64,000 nucleotides of DNA from Salminus brasiliensis (Eukaryota; Chordata; Actinopteri; Characiformes; Bryconidae), in contig NC_132878.1 of the NCBI RefSeq assembly GCF_030463535.1, positions 32,631,761 through 32,695,760 on the forward strand, read 5' to 3'. A program made the translations under genes and the position numbers. Positions 34,196 through 46,924 of this stretch are shown in pieces. Positions within the stretch are counted from its first letter, which is position 1. Each line of letters starts with the position of its first letter. The notes beneath the pieces are model-generated. The model saw nothing but the letters and a program-made list of their open reading frames with translations. It had not been told where the DNA came from and did no database searches.

Positions 34196-36258
34196 GTGGA
34201 CCGGCCGGACCGGGTAGAGGACCAGAACCACAGAGACAGGGCCAGGTTAAAGAAAACAACAATGTAGGAAACTTTATTAATGAAAACAAACAGCCTTTAA
34301 AACAGAACACTAGACAATGCCCTAGTGAATAAAATTACTTTGTTATGATCAACACACTGTATAATAATCATAACTATAATAACTTACTGAGATTGATCTA
34401 AATATGTTGTAAATATACTAGTAAATGTATGTACGTTTTATAAAATATGTTAAATCTGCTTCTTTTACCAAAAGCTTGAAAGCAAACTTTATTTACAAAT
34501 ATAGTATATTTTCATAAATAAATTAATATAAAGTTTACTTTTAGTTACAGTTAGTTTAATTAAATGTAATATACTTCTGAAATACGTTTGTTGAAACACA
34601 TATATTTTTGCTAAATGTATAAAAAACCTACAGTAAACATAAAGCACACTTCATATAAAATGAGGTAAATATAGTCTAATCCTAAATGTTGTTTTTAAAT
34701 GAAGTCTGTCATCTTGTTTCATCCCCTATATTATTCAACTGTTTTGAGTTGGGTGATCATTTGGGACCAATTTATGGTTCAATAATATACATTGGGTTTA
34801 TGCGTGGAAATTAACATTTTTTACCATATTTCAGTGTATTGAATACATTTGCTGGTATTTACGATATATCTGAACAAATCCCAGTGTGGTCTAAATACAG
34901 TGAAGTGCACTGTGTTTCACTAGAGCCAGGGCCGTTTCTACACTACTTGTTCTACTGGGGCACACTGACCCCTCTGCTTGTCTAATAATATTACTGGAGA
35001 ATAATGATGATATTATTAGGATTATTAATGTTAGTACTAATATTACTGGTTACTTTTTATTATTGGTTTTATTATATGTCACAAAGCTCATTTCTCAAGC
35101 TTGAGTTATCAGCGCTCCTTCCACTGACTTATCTAGCAGAAATGAAGCCTATGCTAACGTAACTGATGGTGGTTTGATGATAGCCTTTACTTTAGTGGTC
35201 TAATATGTATTTCTTGTAGGTTAAACTGCTAAACTATATATATACAGGTATCCATTACTACTTGAAAAAAGACTGAAATGAACTCCGACTGAAAAGCCTT
35301 AGCTGCTCCAGCTTTTGGACAGACGCTGGGCATTATGGGAAATATACTGTATCAGTAGTGGGGTGGGGTGTCCTGTAGTTCTGCTCAGCAATCCAGGATA
35401 AACGACTTTACCGCAGTGATTTGGGTCTAATGTCGCCCCTGACAGGACTATAGTTTAAGAGAGGAGGTTTTCTTATGAAACAATATATTACATATTTATG
35501 ATGATTTAAATATTTAGAGTGAGGATATATAACCTGAAAAATACGACACACTGAATTCTGTATTTGCATGATTAAGAATTCTGGTACCAGTCTATGATGT
35601 TCTTCACAGCCCTTCCAGCTTGCATTGCTGGAGAAACACTAGCAGTGATCTCGAATCTCAGATTCGGAACTGAATGGATTCATTAGAAGAACAGTGATTC
35701 GATTCATTGATTCTAGGATCGTATTCAAAAATGAAAAAGTCAAGTGACTGTCCCGAAAATAAAAGTCCAAACGTTTCCAGTGTTTTCCTGCATTTCGGTA
35801 CGAGTTCAAGCTGCTGATCTGAGTTCATGATGTTTTCACCCAAAATTAGAGGAAATCTTATCTCTGATCCTAGAACTGTAATTTTTTATTTTTACCAATT
35901 TCAATTTTTAACAATAAATGATTATTCCAATATTGCCTAACCCAGTTGTACAAGCACTCTCCCTACTTTTACAGGTTGTAAAGTAAATAAAGGCCCGAAA
36001 TTTACATTAAAGATGTTTAGCAGAAGCTCTTTTCCAGAACGATTTGCAAAAGAGATTCACTGCTTACTCAGAAAATACACTTAGTTTGTACAAGCTAGCA
36101 TCCAAAAAACATCCCTAAACTCATATACTAACAAATACAGAAACCTGTATGTAGACCAAAATACACTACACTTCACCCAAGTGCTTTCAAAAGAGAAGAT
36201 CCATCAACAAGCATTAAAAAACACAGTTCTATCCACTATTATAGAAAAAAGCCAGAAA
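34196..36258. other. Upstream flank of copy C
   Basis: AT-rich and non-coding. It matches the DNA upstream of copy B in reverse complement to about 36258. Only the part up to about 34808 is repeated upstream of copy D. It includes the SINE/LINE-like tail motif near 36005-36055. Confidence 0.55.
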
Positions 36259-38380
36259 GAAGATGCTTGTCTTCTGTGGATCTTAAAGGATTGCGGGTCA
36301 AGCCGAGCTGTACTTGGAGCTCAAAGGGCTCTTGGTTCTCAACAGCTTTTGACCATTGCCATCAAGCACAGACTGGTCCATTCTTGGCTTTGTAGGCCAG
36401 AGTTATGGTTTTGACTCTGATGTGAACAGCTACAGGAAGCCAGTGAAGAGAACCCAGCAGAGGAGTTACATAGCTGAACTGTTACCACACTGACTAAAAC
36501 ACCAGTTACACATGAGAAGAGGAAACACAACATAATGACATCAGAACATTGTTCATTTAATAAAAATACCATGTTCTCCTCATAATTATGTCTAGATATA
36601 ACTATATTATTAACATGAAAACACAGTATTTTCAGTTATCAGACAGAGGCTGATGTTTTAACCACTTTAACCACAGTTTTTAATCAGCTTGTGTAAAAAG
36701 TGTCTGAAATCAGCGCTGCTGAGAAACATACTGGCCTCTGTGACTGAATTAAAGACCAGATTTTCTCCATTATACCAGACAGACAACTGAACTGTCTCAT
36801 ATATATATATATTGTTTACAAATAATAATATTAATAAAGCTAATTTGTACTTTTTAAATGTTTATGAAGTTAAAAACAAGTTTATTACACTAAATAATAT
36901 TTCAGTCTTTAATAACTTACCTGTCTTTTGCCAAACTGCCACAGACACTGGAACAAACTAACATTTATGAGCTTAAAAGCAATCAATGATATAGTCAGCA
37001 AGTATGAATCACACTCAACACTACAAGTGCTAACAATAACTTCTACCATCCCTTAAAACTGAAACCAGTCAACCATCCCAGCACAACTACTTATTTACCA
37101 GGAGATACCTGGAGGGAATGACTACACCCTGACAGTGACTGAGGGTGCAGGACACGCCCAATATGCAAATAGATGATACCAGGAGCCAATAGGAAAAGTG
37201 AGTGAGTTTTACAGTTACTGGACTTGTTGAGAAATATTATATATTCTATGATTGTGTCTTTTTACTATTTTTAATACTGCATTGTCCAATCACTGTTCAT
37301 TTACCAACGACAATCAATTAAACTCAATTATTATAAGTTGATTAAACTCAAAGACCCCCCTAGATTTTTTAGATTCATTTTCTTTACTTTTGGACAAAAA
37401 GGTTTGAACTGGAAATCATGTTTTTCAATGAGACCAAAGTAAAAATACACTTTAACTGAATGACATGATCGTTTCACTTTTCTCAGTGTAAACACAGAAA
37501 ATGTACAAAGCTTGCTTTGTATCTTATATTTTTAGAAATAAATATGTAGACTTTAATAAAATGTGTTAGACTTCCAAAAGTTTACTGAATACTGAATAAC
37601 TAACATTCCCATTGCAAACTGTAATATTTTAAATGTTTTAATTTAATATAATTTAAAAGGCTGTAATAAACAAACTTCACTGTAATAAATCTATTTGTTT
37701 TAAATGAATTGATCTCGGGACTGAAGCGACTATCAGAGTGTAAAAGCTTTTTTTTTTTTCGTTTAAAAACTAAATGAAAGAACAGTGACATAATACTATA
37801 AAATACAGCTGAGAAAAAATATAATAAAATCATTTTAAACATGAATAATATTTATAATATTTATAATAATATTTCTTTACTTTTCAGAGCTTTTTTTTTA
37901 AACAACGAAAAACAATATTAACAAATTTTGGGGACTCAGATGTGACCACACACGTTTTTCAGTCCTTGTCCTCTTGAATGCCTTTCAGAGCGGGATGTAA
38001 ATATAAATCCGTTTTCAGAGAGAAACAAAAATAAACCTCTGCATTTAACTTACACAGGGTCTGACTGAATCTAGCAGTCCATCTGTCTGTGGATGGTACA
38101 TGGAGATGTACAACAGCTGTATGCGGTGGACTTTGCACAGATCTCACATCAGTGGGGAGACAAGTCTAGTGATAAAAATGACTTAATTCTGTTGTGGTTT
38201 GTCTAAATATGATGTAAATAAAGTACTCTTTCTGATTTAATTTAATTTATTATAAATTAATTTAATATACTACTTAAATACTTGTGTTGAAAAAAACATT
38301 TTGTACATTTTTGCAAAGTTTATTTAGTTTATATATAGTTTATTTATAACAATTTCGGTAATTCAGGAGCCAATAGGAAA
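36259..38380. other. Unique spacer between head-to-head copies C and D
   Basis: No gene is supported. 36259-36480 resembles the end of a fish LINE (like 56400-56560). 37130-37230 repeats a block from upstream of copy A (5500-5650). 37980-38060 is a stray fragment of the promoter-like segment (compare 26430-26505, gagcgggatgtaaatataaa). A short (AT)n lies at 36800. Confidence 0.55.
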
Positions 38381-39006
38381 GTTCCACGCATAAACCCACT
38401 GTATATTATTGAACCATAAATTGAGCACAAATTATCACCCAACTCAAAACAGTTGAATAATATATGGGATGAAACCAGATGACAGACTTCATTTATTTAG
38501 GTAAAAACAACATTTAGGATTAGACTATATTTACCTCATTTTATATGAAGTGTGCTTTAAGTTTACTGTAGGTTTTTTATACATTTAGCAAAAATATATA
38601 AAAGTGTTTCAACAAAAACATTTCCGAAGTCTATTACCTTTAATTAAACTAACTGTAACTAAAAGTAAACTTTATATTAATTTATTTATGAAAATATACT
38701 ATATTATATTTTGTGTGATCAAAGTTTACTTTCAAGCATTTGGTGAAAGAAGCAGATTTAACATATTTTTAAAAAGTACATACATTTACTAGTATATTTA
38801 CAACATATTTAGATAAATCTCAGTATGTTATTATAGTTTATACAGTATGTTTAATATAACAAAGTAATTTTATTTACTAGGACATTCTCTAGTGTTCTGT
38901 ATTAAAGGCTGTTTGTTTTCATTAATAAAGTTTCCTACATTGTTGTTTTCTTTAACCTGGCCCTGTCTCTGTGGTTCTGGTCCTCTACCCGGTCCGGCCG
39001 GTCCAC

Positions 39007-39280
39007 TATATATAAAGCTAGATGAGTGTAGAAGCAGGTGTGATGACAGTAGACAGTAGCTGGAGTGAGTTGATGTATAAAGTGATTGTGTTTATTAATA
39101 AGTGAACAGTGAACTGTATATTAATACACACAGGAAGCTCTAGTTTCTCTACAGGAAGACCACCTGTACATTTCCTTCATTCACTCTTATTAATAATCTG
39201 AGCGGCTCTCCACATCAACTTGACCCGGTTAGCAACGGTAACCAAGGGGCGGGACTTGCCGCAGGTCGATTGTGACGTCA
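39007..39280 (+). promoter_or_regulatory. Promoter of FSIP2-like copy D
   Basis: TATATATAAA at 39007-39016, X-box-like GTTAGCAACGGTAAC at 39228-39242, GC box next to it, and CRE TGACGTCA at 39273-39280 inside the attgtgacgtcacaat palindrome. The start codon is at 39378. Confidence 0.55.
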
Positions 39281-39377
39281 CAATCATTCTAGAATTTTAG
39301 GGGCGCACGGGTCAGAGCCGCTCATTCCAGCGTGGAGAGCGTGAGAGACAGACGTCTCCCCTTCAGTTAGACTGGAA

Positions 39378-42154
39378 ATGGAGAAGAAGAGGAAGAAGAA
39401 AGATGTAAGTGGAGCTCAGAGCTCTGAAACACAACACTACTGTTCAACATGTGTCATTAAGATCATCATTAATTTAATAATAATATACAGTAAATACCAC
39501 AAACACATCTGAATCAGTAATTAACATTTATCCTATTCAGGTTATATATCATTTATAACCACATTGATAATTAAGTACATTTAATATAGACAGGGTTAAA
39601 CTGTGTGAACATAATGTGAGGGAAATGTTAAGAGTGAAGAGCTCAGCAGATGAGAAAAGCATTAGACTGAGTTCAGTAGAACAGACTGGTGGAACGGTGT
39701 TAAACAGAGTCCTACTGTAGCTGTGATGCTGAGCTCTGCTCTACACTTTGATAAATCAGAGGAATCCTGCAGGAATTGTTGTAATGGTGGTAGATTGACT
39801 TTGCTTTGTAAATATAATACCAGTAGAGGAACATTAGAGATGTTTAGGCAGGGTGAATAAGTGAGCACAACATCCCAGCAGAATAACTTTCTCCAACAGC
39901 TGGATGATGTTCACTAACTCTGTGTTTTCTCCACTTTCCAGATGTCACAGAAGGGCAAGGTTGACAGTGGCTGCTCCTTGCCGAAATCACAGGGCTGCGT
40001 TCCTCCTGGAGCTTCTGAGAAGTACTTCAGGGGGAAACTGGGAAAGAGGGTAAGTGTCTCCAGTTAATAGGTTTCATTCTGAACTGTGATGATTACACTT
40101 CCATCTGGACTGGATTGTTTGCTACTGAGTAACGCTGTAAGTACTGTGTATTAAATGTACTGTATGAACTGTTCCCACAGCTCGTTCAGCAAACACCAGA
40201 GTTCGACCTGTCCGACCCCTACATGAACGTGACCCACAGCACCTACAGCAGCCTCCATGATCCCCACCTGAAGAAGTTCTTCAGCAGGCCAGAGAAGAAA
40301 ACCCACCTGATTAAAAAGGGTTTAATTACTGAAGACGAGAAGGTGCGTAGATTATCTCAAAGCCTGAACAGCTCACAGAAAGCCTTCATTTAAGCTTTAG
40401 CTTTTCTGAGCTTCCTGCTAAGAATCAAATGGCTGAAACAGGCTACTTGCAGTGCTTGTGTACTGAATTTAGTCATTTATAAATTAAGAATATTGAGGTA
40501 AAAGATTATTGAGAATGTTGACTATTGAGTACAATGTGTTGAACTGAAGTAAAGGTAGCAGGTAATACCGCAGTTAAAATAAGTACATAGTGGAAACCCT
40601 CAAAACAGTTCATACTCAGACAAGCTTCTAATCTAAGCCTTCATTTCAGGTGCTGTGCTCTCGAAAGGAGTTTCGACAGTACACAGACTACAAGAGTCTT
40701 CAGAAGAAGGGGAAAAAGACTTCCGTCAAGAGGCCTGTTAAAGGTGTTTCTGGACAGAAGTTGAAAGACTTAGGCTCAGTGCTGCAGAATGAGAAGACCA
40801 CGAAAGCCTTGAAGGAGCTCTCGGAGGTCATTACTGATTCAGCAATTCAACCAACAGTGTCCCAAAGTCCCCTCCCCTCCCCAAGCCCGTTCTCTGTGAA
40901 ACAGACGAGTTTAGAGACCCTCAGCAAAGTTCTGACCAATGTCGAGGACCAAATTTCTGTTGCATTAAATCGACTCGACATGCTGGAGAACATGCTGAGA
41001 CAAATTCCTAAGTTTCCCACCTTAGAAAGTTCTAGTTCCGAAGACTCATCCAGCTCCTCCCAGTGTACCCCCAAATCTTCCTCAAGCAGCAGTTTGAGGG
41101 GCACGGTAGAGTCAGAGTCTGATGAGAGGCACAGGGGCACTTTGACACAGATTCTGAGTGACGCTCCCTGTGCCAGACAGGAACAAGTAAAAGAGAGTGT
41201 TACTGACTCTCCTGCTAATGTGCTCCACCAGCATGAGGAGGATAAAAGTCAGTCTGAGATCCAGATTCCTAAAGAACTGGATGTCTGCACCACTACTCTC
41301 GTGCCTTGTGAAAGAGTAGGCTCTTCACAGCTTCAGGTGGCCCCCTTTTCCCCGCCCGAGGCAGTACTGAATGTACTGGAGGACACTGTTAGTGTGAAAG
41401 CTAAGAGCCTAAAGTCATCCAGCAGTGATGCTGTAGAGCTCACAGAGCCAGCTTTCATAGATGAGCATCCTGCTGAAGCAACAGGTGAGCTAACTTATGA
41501 ACTGTAAACACTGTAAACACACCACAGATGAATAAAACACAACAGAAAACACTGCTGATCAAAGCTGGAAGGAAACAACGCTCAGAAACTGACCCATTCC
41601 ACCACAACTGATGCAGCTAATGAGTGTCAGAAGTCTTTGAATAGCTGGATCAGGTGTGTGAGATTTGGGTTGGAACCTGCTTGGTAGATCTTCAGGAGGC
41701 GGGTTGGGGTTCTGGAACAGCGGTTCTCAAAGTGATCCTCAGGGACCAGATCTTTGCATTCTACTTATTGAGAGTTGGGTGATCTGTGTTTTTCATAATA
41801 GAAAATCAGTCTGGTGGAAGACAAGTGTATTAAATAATTCACATATTAGTCTTGAGTCAGGACTTAAATTATATTAATATCCAGAATTCATCAGATTTAG
41901 ACAGTGACAGTCACACCTTCAGGCAGAAAACAGAAAAAGTCACAATGTCAAAGTAGTCTGCACAGATACCTTTCTACTGTGTTCTAGATTGTTCTGTACA
42001 ATTTACTGATTTGTCTTATTCTGTTCTCTAACACACAGGCTCCAAACCCAAGAAGAAGAATCAGGTGGGAGCCTTTTTCAGGCGGACGTGGAAGGTGCTT
42101 AAAAAGACCTTCAGCTGTTGCAGCCGCAACAAGAAGATCTACCCTGCGGACTAA
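39378..42154 (+). CDS. fsip2-like: FSIP2-like protein, copy D (five exons, 415 aa)
   Basis: Join of 39378-39404, 39942-40049, 40181-40342, 40650-41484 and 42039-42154. GT-AG throughout, and the frame is intact. Exons 2-3 match copy B (S-G-C-S-L-P-K-S, T-H-S-T-Y). Early exon 4 instead shares V-S-G, F-S-V-K-Q and L-E-S-S-S-S with copy E. A two-codon deletion removes P-C before T-S-V-K. Several residues near the start of exon 4 change charge relative to B (E to K, Q to E, K to Q). Coiled coil, Ser-rich region and Cys-Cys tail are all present. Confidence 0.8.
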
Positions 42155-44034
42155 TTTCCTCCTTATTATCAAAACCCTGGAGGAGAGGCGGGATGCGCGA
42201 GCGTAGGAATATAGTAGGTCTATACAATGAGGTGCAGAAGTATTTAGACAGTGACTGAAGTAAAGACTTTTGTCTGTAATTCAAGAGGTTTAACAAAAAT
42301 ACTGCATTACTGTTTAGGAAGTACTGCCAACAACAAAGTCGCTCCACAGAAGACAACTAAAGTTTTCTGTAGAGCTATCCGGTGTCGACCAGAGGAGGAC
42401 TGGTTCCCCTTTTGAGTCTTGGTTCCTCTCAAGGTTTCTTCCTCTCACTCTAAGGGAGTTTTTCCTTGCCACTGTCGCCACTGGCTTGCTCAAAAGAGGC
42501 TCCGATCCGGATCTTTGTAAAGCTGCTTTCTAACATCCGTTGTTTGTTAAACCCCTAGAATTGAAGGCGTTGAAATGCTGTCACTGTTTAAATACTAATG
42601 AACCTCACTGTATATGATAACTAGGCCTAGAACAAACCGGAGAAAGTCACAGAAACTCTAACTGGCCCAGCTACAAAATCTAGAACTAGAAACACTTAAC
42701 AAGAAGATCAAACTCATTAACTTTTTAAGACTGGACTTAATCCAGTCTTAAAAACACATTAACAAAAAGTCAGTATACAGCATCAAGACACCACACAGAA
42801 CACTCAGAGAGCTCCATCTTCCTCAGGTGAGTGGTGGAGCTTTGACTGGGCAGGCACATGGCTATTCCACATGTACACATAATGCACATGATCTGAAGCT
42901 TTGTTCAGTGCCTGACAGAGCCAGCAGAGGGAGCAATCATGAAAGAACCCCCCAACTCACCCCAAGGTGCCTATTGGGGGACAAGGGCTGCCCCATCCAT
43001 GTTTTGCTTCAGGGGCCGCGCCTTGAGTTCTGCTATGATGAATCGCTCTGCTGGTCCTGTCAGGCTTTGGGTCATGTGCGTATCGGTTACATGTGGACTG
43101 GCCATGTGTCTGCCAAGCCTCTTCAAGGTCCGCTCTTCACCTTAGTGAGATTGTGAGACTCATATGAGCTCCTCAACTCCTGCATGAAGATAGAGCTCTC
43201 TGGGTGTTCTGTGTGGTGTCTTGTTGTCAAATGAGACACCACACAAGGCAGCTGGGCCAAAAACTATGCGGATCGGAACGAGACATTTTGGAATTAGAAT
43301 GGCCTTGGAAACGGGATCATGGAGAACACAGGAATGGAGATGGGGACAGCGACACAAACAAGTAGAGGAACTGGATCAACTCTGGACACAAAAACAGAAC
43401 TTCTCTAAGACCCTGGAGCTTTTTCAAGTCCAGAAGTAAGGTTGAGAGCAATTCTGGCCACAAGAACTTATTATCAGTATCAGGGAACAGAAACCAGACA
43501 CCTCCTGGGAGTTGGGAATGGATTGGACCAGACAGACACAATTGGAGCCACCTTGAAGACCGGGAGTAAATTCTAAGACCGGTCAGCATACGGCAACAAG
43601 AGACCCCAAAGAAAGCTCAGAGAGCTCCGTCTTCAGATAAATCACGGAGCTTGGATGGGGTTGGCAAAGACGTAATGTAAACATAATGCAAATGGCTGGA
43701 AGCTTTGTGCAGTAAAAAAATCCATCTCAGTTTTTCTACTTTTTCATCTATTCTTTACACGATTTCATAATTTGGTCAGAGTAATCCATATTACAGCAAC
43801 ATCCATTCAGTGAGAATAGGAGCATGTTACTGAACAGAATACAGGAAGTTCTACCATGTTCTAAACCACATCCATGTGAAACACAGGTTGAGTGGTGTTG
43901 TTGGGTTAGTGTTTACAAAGAGAGGAGATTGGCGACAGTCTGAGTCCAGTGTTTGTTAGCAACATTAGCTTAGCATCTCCTAACTTTATGTTCATTTGTT
44001 GGGCCTTTATATGAGCTGAGCTCCATCTTTCTAG
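42155..44034. other. 3' flank of copy D, composite repeats
   Basis: Dispersed repeat at 42215-42540, fold-back element at 42786-43221, and a diverged second end of that element near 43580-43720. At 42719-42747 a short local inverted repeat (tttttaagactgga / tccagtcttaaaaa) is found only here. No gene. Confidence 0.5.
42786..43221. mobile_element. Fold-back MITE-like element, copy D
   Basis: Inverted ends agacaccacacagaacac and gtgttctgtgtggtgtct, with the same core as after the other gene copies. Confidence 0.65.
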
Positions 44035-44217
44035 ATGTGGAGCTCCTCCTATAACGGAACTGTAACAGAGCTGTCAGTTAATCTAAGCAGCTCTAAAGAA
44101 GTGATTCTAGACCAGAATGTGCAGACATTCAGACACAGCTGCAGAGTGTCCACTGCTCTGGTGTCTATATTTGGTATTATTTGTCTTGTGGTGGAGCTGC
44201 TCATGATGTTTTTGTAG
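44035..44217 (+). CDS. Small membrane ORF, copy D (60 aa)
   Basis: Begins M-W-S-S-S-Y-N-G-T after tttctag. It has the same C-terminal hydrophobic helix as copy B, with Leu to Ile in S-I-F-G-I. TAG stop, then AATAAA at 44438-44443. Unrecognised family. Confidence 0.35.
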   Translation: MWSSSYNGTVTELSVNLSSSKEVILDQNVQTFRHSCRVSTALVSIFGIICLVVELLMMFL

Positions 44218-45470
44218 AAGAGCAGATGATTAGTAATCACTCCATCTGACATGACATTAGAAATGTCCATAATAACATGTACCCCAGGAGTAATGTCCTA
44301 TTTAACACTTCTGAGAATCACAGCAGCACTTTTAGCTTCTGACCAAATTATGGAATTGTCTGAACCTCCTGCTGAATTTCCATTTTCTTTCTCTCTCAGG
44401 AGCCTTATTTAATTTCTACCCCTTTACTTTTACTGTAAATAAACTTCCTTCAAAATATTTTCAGTTTGATTCTGTTTTTTCTTCAAGCTACAGTTTAGAG
44501 ATCAGATAATCCAGTTAAAAGGGGATTGGTCAGGTTTACAGGTGTTTAATGAATAATATGTAGTAAGTCTACAGACTGTTTTCAGCTGCAATTTCAGTTG
44601 ATTGAACACTTTAGAAAAGCACACAGCTGAGTCTATAAGGGCCCTCAATTTACACCACTTTCAATTTCTAGCATGTTTAAACGAGTACAGTGGAGTACAA
44701 AATAATCCCCTCAATTATCAGCATTTTTGATCCACAGAAATGAGTCAATATTAACTGAAAACAATATAAAATACTATAAAAGAAACAAATGAATGAATGT
44801 GTATTACTCAGAGTGACAAAAGTGCTTCACTGAGATTTGATCATGTTTAGTCATGTTATTGTTGGTCTTACTCTGAAGATCTTAGCTTTCTAGACTGAAA
44901 AAGGTTAAATTCTGATTAATGTTTATTAATAACTAATAAATAAAACTATATCAACGTCTAAAACAATCTACAATAGGAGTGTTTGGTGGGCTGCCTTCAG
45001 TAATCCCTTCACTCCTCCAGACCAAATGGCCGTCTACATGACATCTATGAAGCCCCGGGAGTAATGACAAGTGCCCCCATACAAAGTATGAGAGCAAGTG
45101 TTTCTTCATCTCGGCTATGGACAAGCTGGGGCCTACTGCACACCAGTCCCCACGCTGGACTCTCCCCGCCTCTCGTCATGCCCACCATGGCCATGACTGA
45201 GGTGACGATGTTGCTGCTGGAGATGATGATGATCACAAAGATTATGCAGAAGATAACAATCATGAAGATGAAGTCCTATCAGTCTGCTGAGAGTCACTTT
45301 TGCTCTAAACAGATCCTGATGTGGAGGACATGGGTGTTCTTGATAGTTCTGATGATCTTCTCGTTTAGTTCATGTTCAGAGATGTTCCAAGTCCTCTAAT
45401 GGGGTCTGTATTGTGCTGATCATCTCAGAGGGATTCAGCGTCACTGTCTGGAGGGTCAGCACAGGCCATC

Positions 45471-45515
<45 letters not shown>

Positions 45516-46004
45516 TGGTTCACTGTTGTTCATCTTTACATGAGTCTTATTCATAAACAGTCATGGAGGCTACAGGCCTATAATCACCCTGTGTTAAATA
45601 GTCATGATGAACAATTTTAGAATCACTGAAATCAATGAAAGTAAAGCTCAGTAAAATAACTTACTATTAAAAATGTACAAATAATCCATTCCTAACAGCT
45701 TTTACTCCAAAAACAGTCTAAACCCAAATGCAGTGTAATCGCACTGCTGATCCATATTTCTAATAAAGGGACGTTTCCTTCATGTCGAGGCTGAGGCTGC
45801 TCCACCTGAAATGCTCCAACAGTCACATTGCTCCCTCCACCTGCTCTTGTTCAGGAGCCCGGATGTAGCTGCTGCTGGAGTTCAGGTGGAGTGGACAATT
45901 AGAAAGTGGAGCTGATTTGAGCTTCACTACAAGTCAAAGATCCCACATGCTGCTCAGTCTCACTCTGAACCGAACAGAAAACTCCACCTTTCACTCAGAC
46001 ACTC
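44218..46004. other. Segment S2 beside copy D
   Basis: Reverse complement of the DNA beside copy C. It holds (GA)n at 45474-45512 and a minus-strand possible membrane fragment at 45263-45045. No gene is proven. Confidence 0.5.
45045..45263 (-). CDS. Possible membrane-protein fragment, segment S2 near copy D
   Basis: 72 codons. Same as 27954-28172 beside copy C except S to N in the hydrophobic segment and L to I near the end. It runs towards copy D, convergent with it. Unrecognised. Confidence 0.25.
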   Translation of the reverse strand: MIVIFCIIFVIIIISSSNIVTSVMAMVGMTRGGESPAWGLVCSRPQLVHSRDEETLALILCMGALVITPGAS

Positions 46005-46660
46005 AGGTTTCGTCTTTTTAAGTAGCGGAAGATCAACATTTCTGCTGCTGAAGCTCTTCAAGTCTAAAGGCGGTGTGTTAGAGGGCTTTACTCCACAGCA
46101 GCAGAGAGAGACACACACGGTAAGCTGTAGCCGTTAGCAGCGCCGCTAACCGGTCGATAGGGGTCATTACACTCTCTCGCTAACGACCCTAAAGCTGTAA
46201 ACTGTCCAACAGACTCAACCCCACAGCGAGCTACTGCTCATCCTCCTCCACTTAAGAAGCCGCTGCAGCTCCATCAGCTCCACACAGCAGAGCTAGATGG
46301 CGCTGTCCGTTACTCCCCCTACGAGTGGTCGGTCTGGGGGGCAGCATCAGCTGTCCAGATCCACCTGCGGAGAAGAAGACAAGAGGCTGCAGCTGCAGCT
46401 GTACCGCCAGTGATGTGACTCACCGGCCGCAGTCGGAGCCCAGGAGGAAGCAGGGTGGGAACAGTGAGAGATCTCCTGAGGATCATCTCAGGAGTGAAGC
46501 AGCGAGCGTCTCTGAGCGCTGTCGGTTAACGACTAACGGAAAACCTCTCCTTTGGAACCGCTGGAATTCTGTGGAGCTCACCAACGTTCTATTTCAGCGT
46601 CTTTCACCAAGGAGACGAAGTTTGAATCCAAACACACACACATGATTATTATTATTATTT

Positions 46661-46691
<31 letters not shown>

Positions 46692-46919
46692 GAGGTGAGA
46701 GAGTGAGACTGTGTAAGATAAACGCAGAGGTTTATTTTCGTGTCTCTCTGAAGAAGCATTTATATTTACATCCCGCTCTGAACATAGGGGGCGGAGTCAG
46801 CGGCAGCTTTGGGCATGCGCAGTTCATTAGCAGTGTGGACGTGGAGCGGTGTGGGTCTGCTCTGACTGTGAGACTGAGCACTGTGAGTGTTGAGGACAGT
46901 GACTGAAGAGCATGTGTTC
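46005..46919. promoter_or_regulatory. CpG-rich promoter-like segment beside copy D
   Basis: Inverted counterpart of 26285-27200, nearly identical. The gggcatgcgcagtt site (NRF1-like, near 46812-46825) and ggggcggagtcagcgg GC box are both kept. A microsatellite lies at 46644-46691. It directly adjoins minisatellite array 3. Confidence 0.4.
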
Positions 46920-46924
46920 AGATA

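Larger units (their letters stand above)
12936..36258. repeat. Inverted gene-pair block 1 (copies B and C)
   Basis: The DNA from about 12936 to 21256, holding copy B, matches in reverse complement the DNA from about 28150 to 36258, holding copy C. Between them lie a short S1-specific segment, minisatellite array 2 and a promoter-like segment. The match breaks after aaaaaagccaga, where the flanks become unrelated. Both arms include promoter, five exons, 3' flank, fold-back element and small ORF. This is the first of two such blocks. Confidence 0.85.

Noticed and set aside
42827..43156. 109-codon frame in the 3' flank (also after copies C and E)
   Set aside because: It lies across the fold-back element, including its inverted ends, and shorter or shifted versions appear in A and B.
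46325..46645. 106-codon frame in the CpG-rich segment, also at 26570-26890
   Set aside because: Composition and proline/arginine bias follow the GC-rich DNA. No domain is seen, and the segment looks like a promoter.
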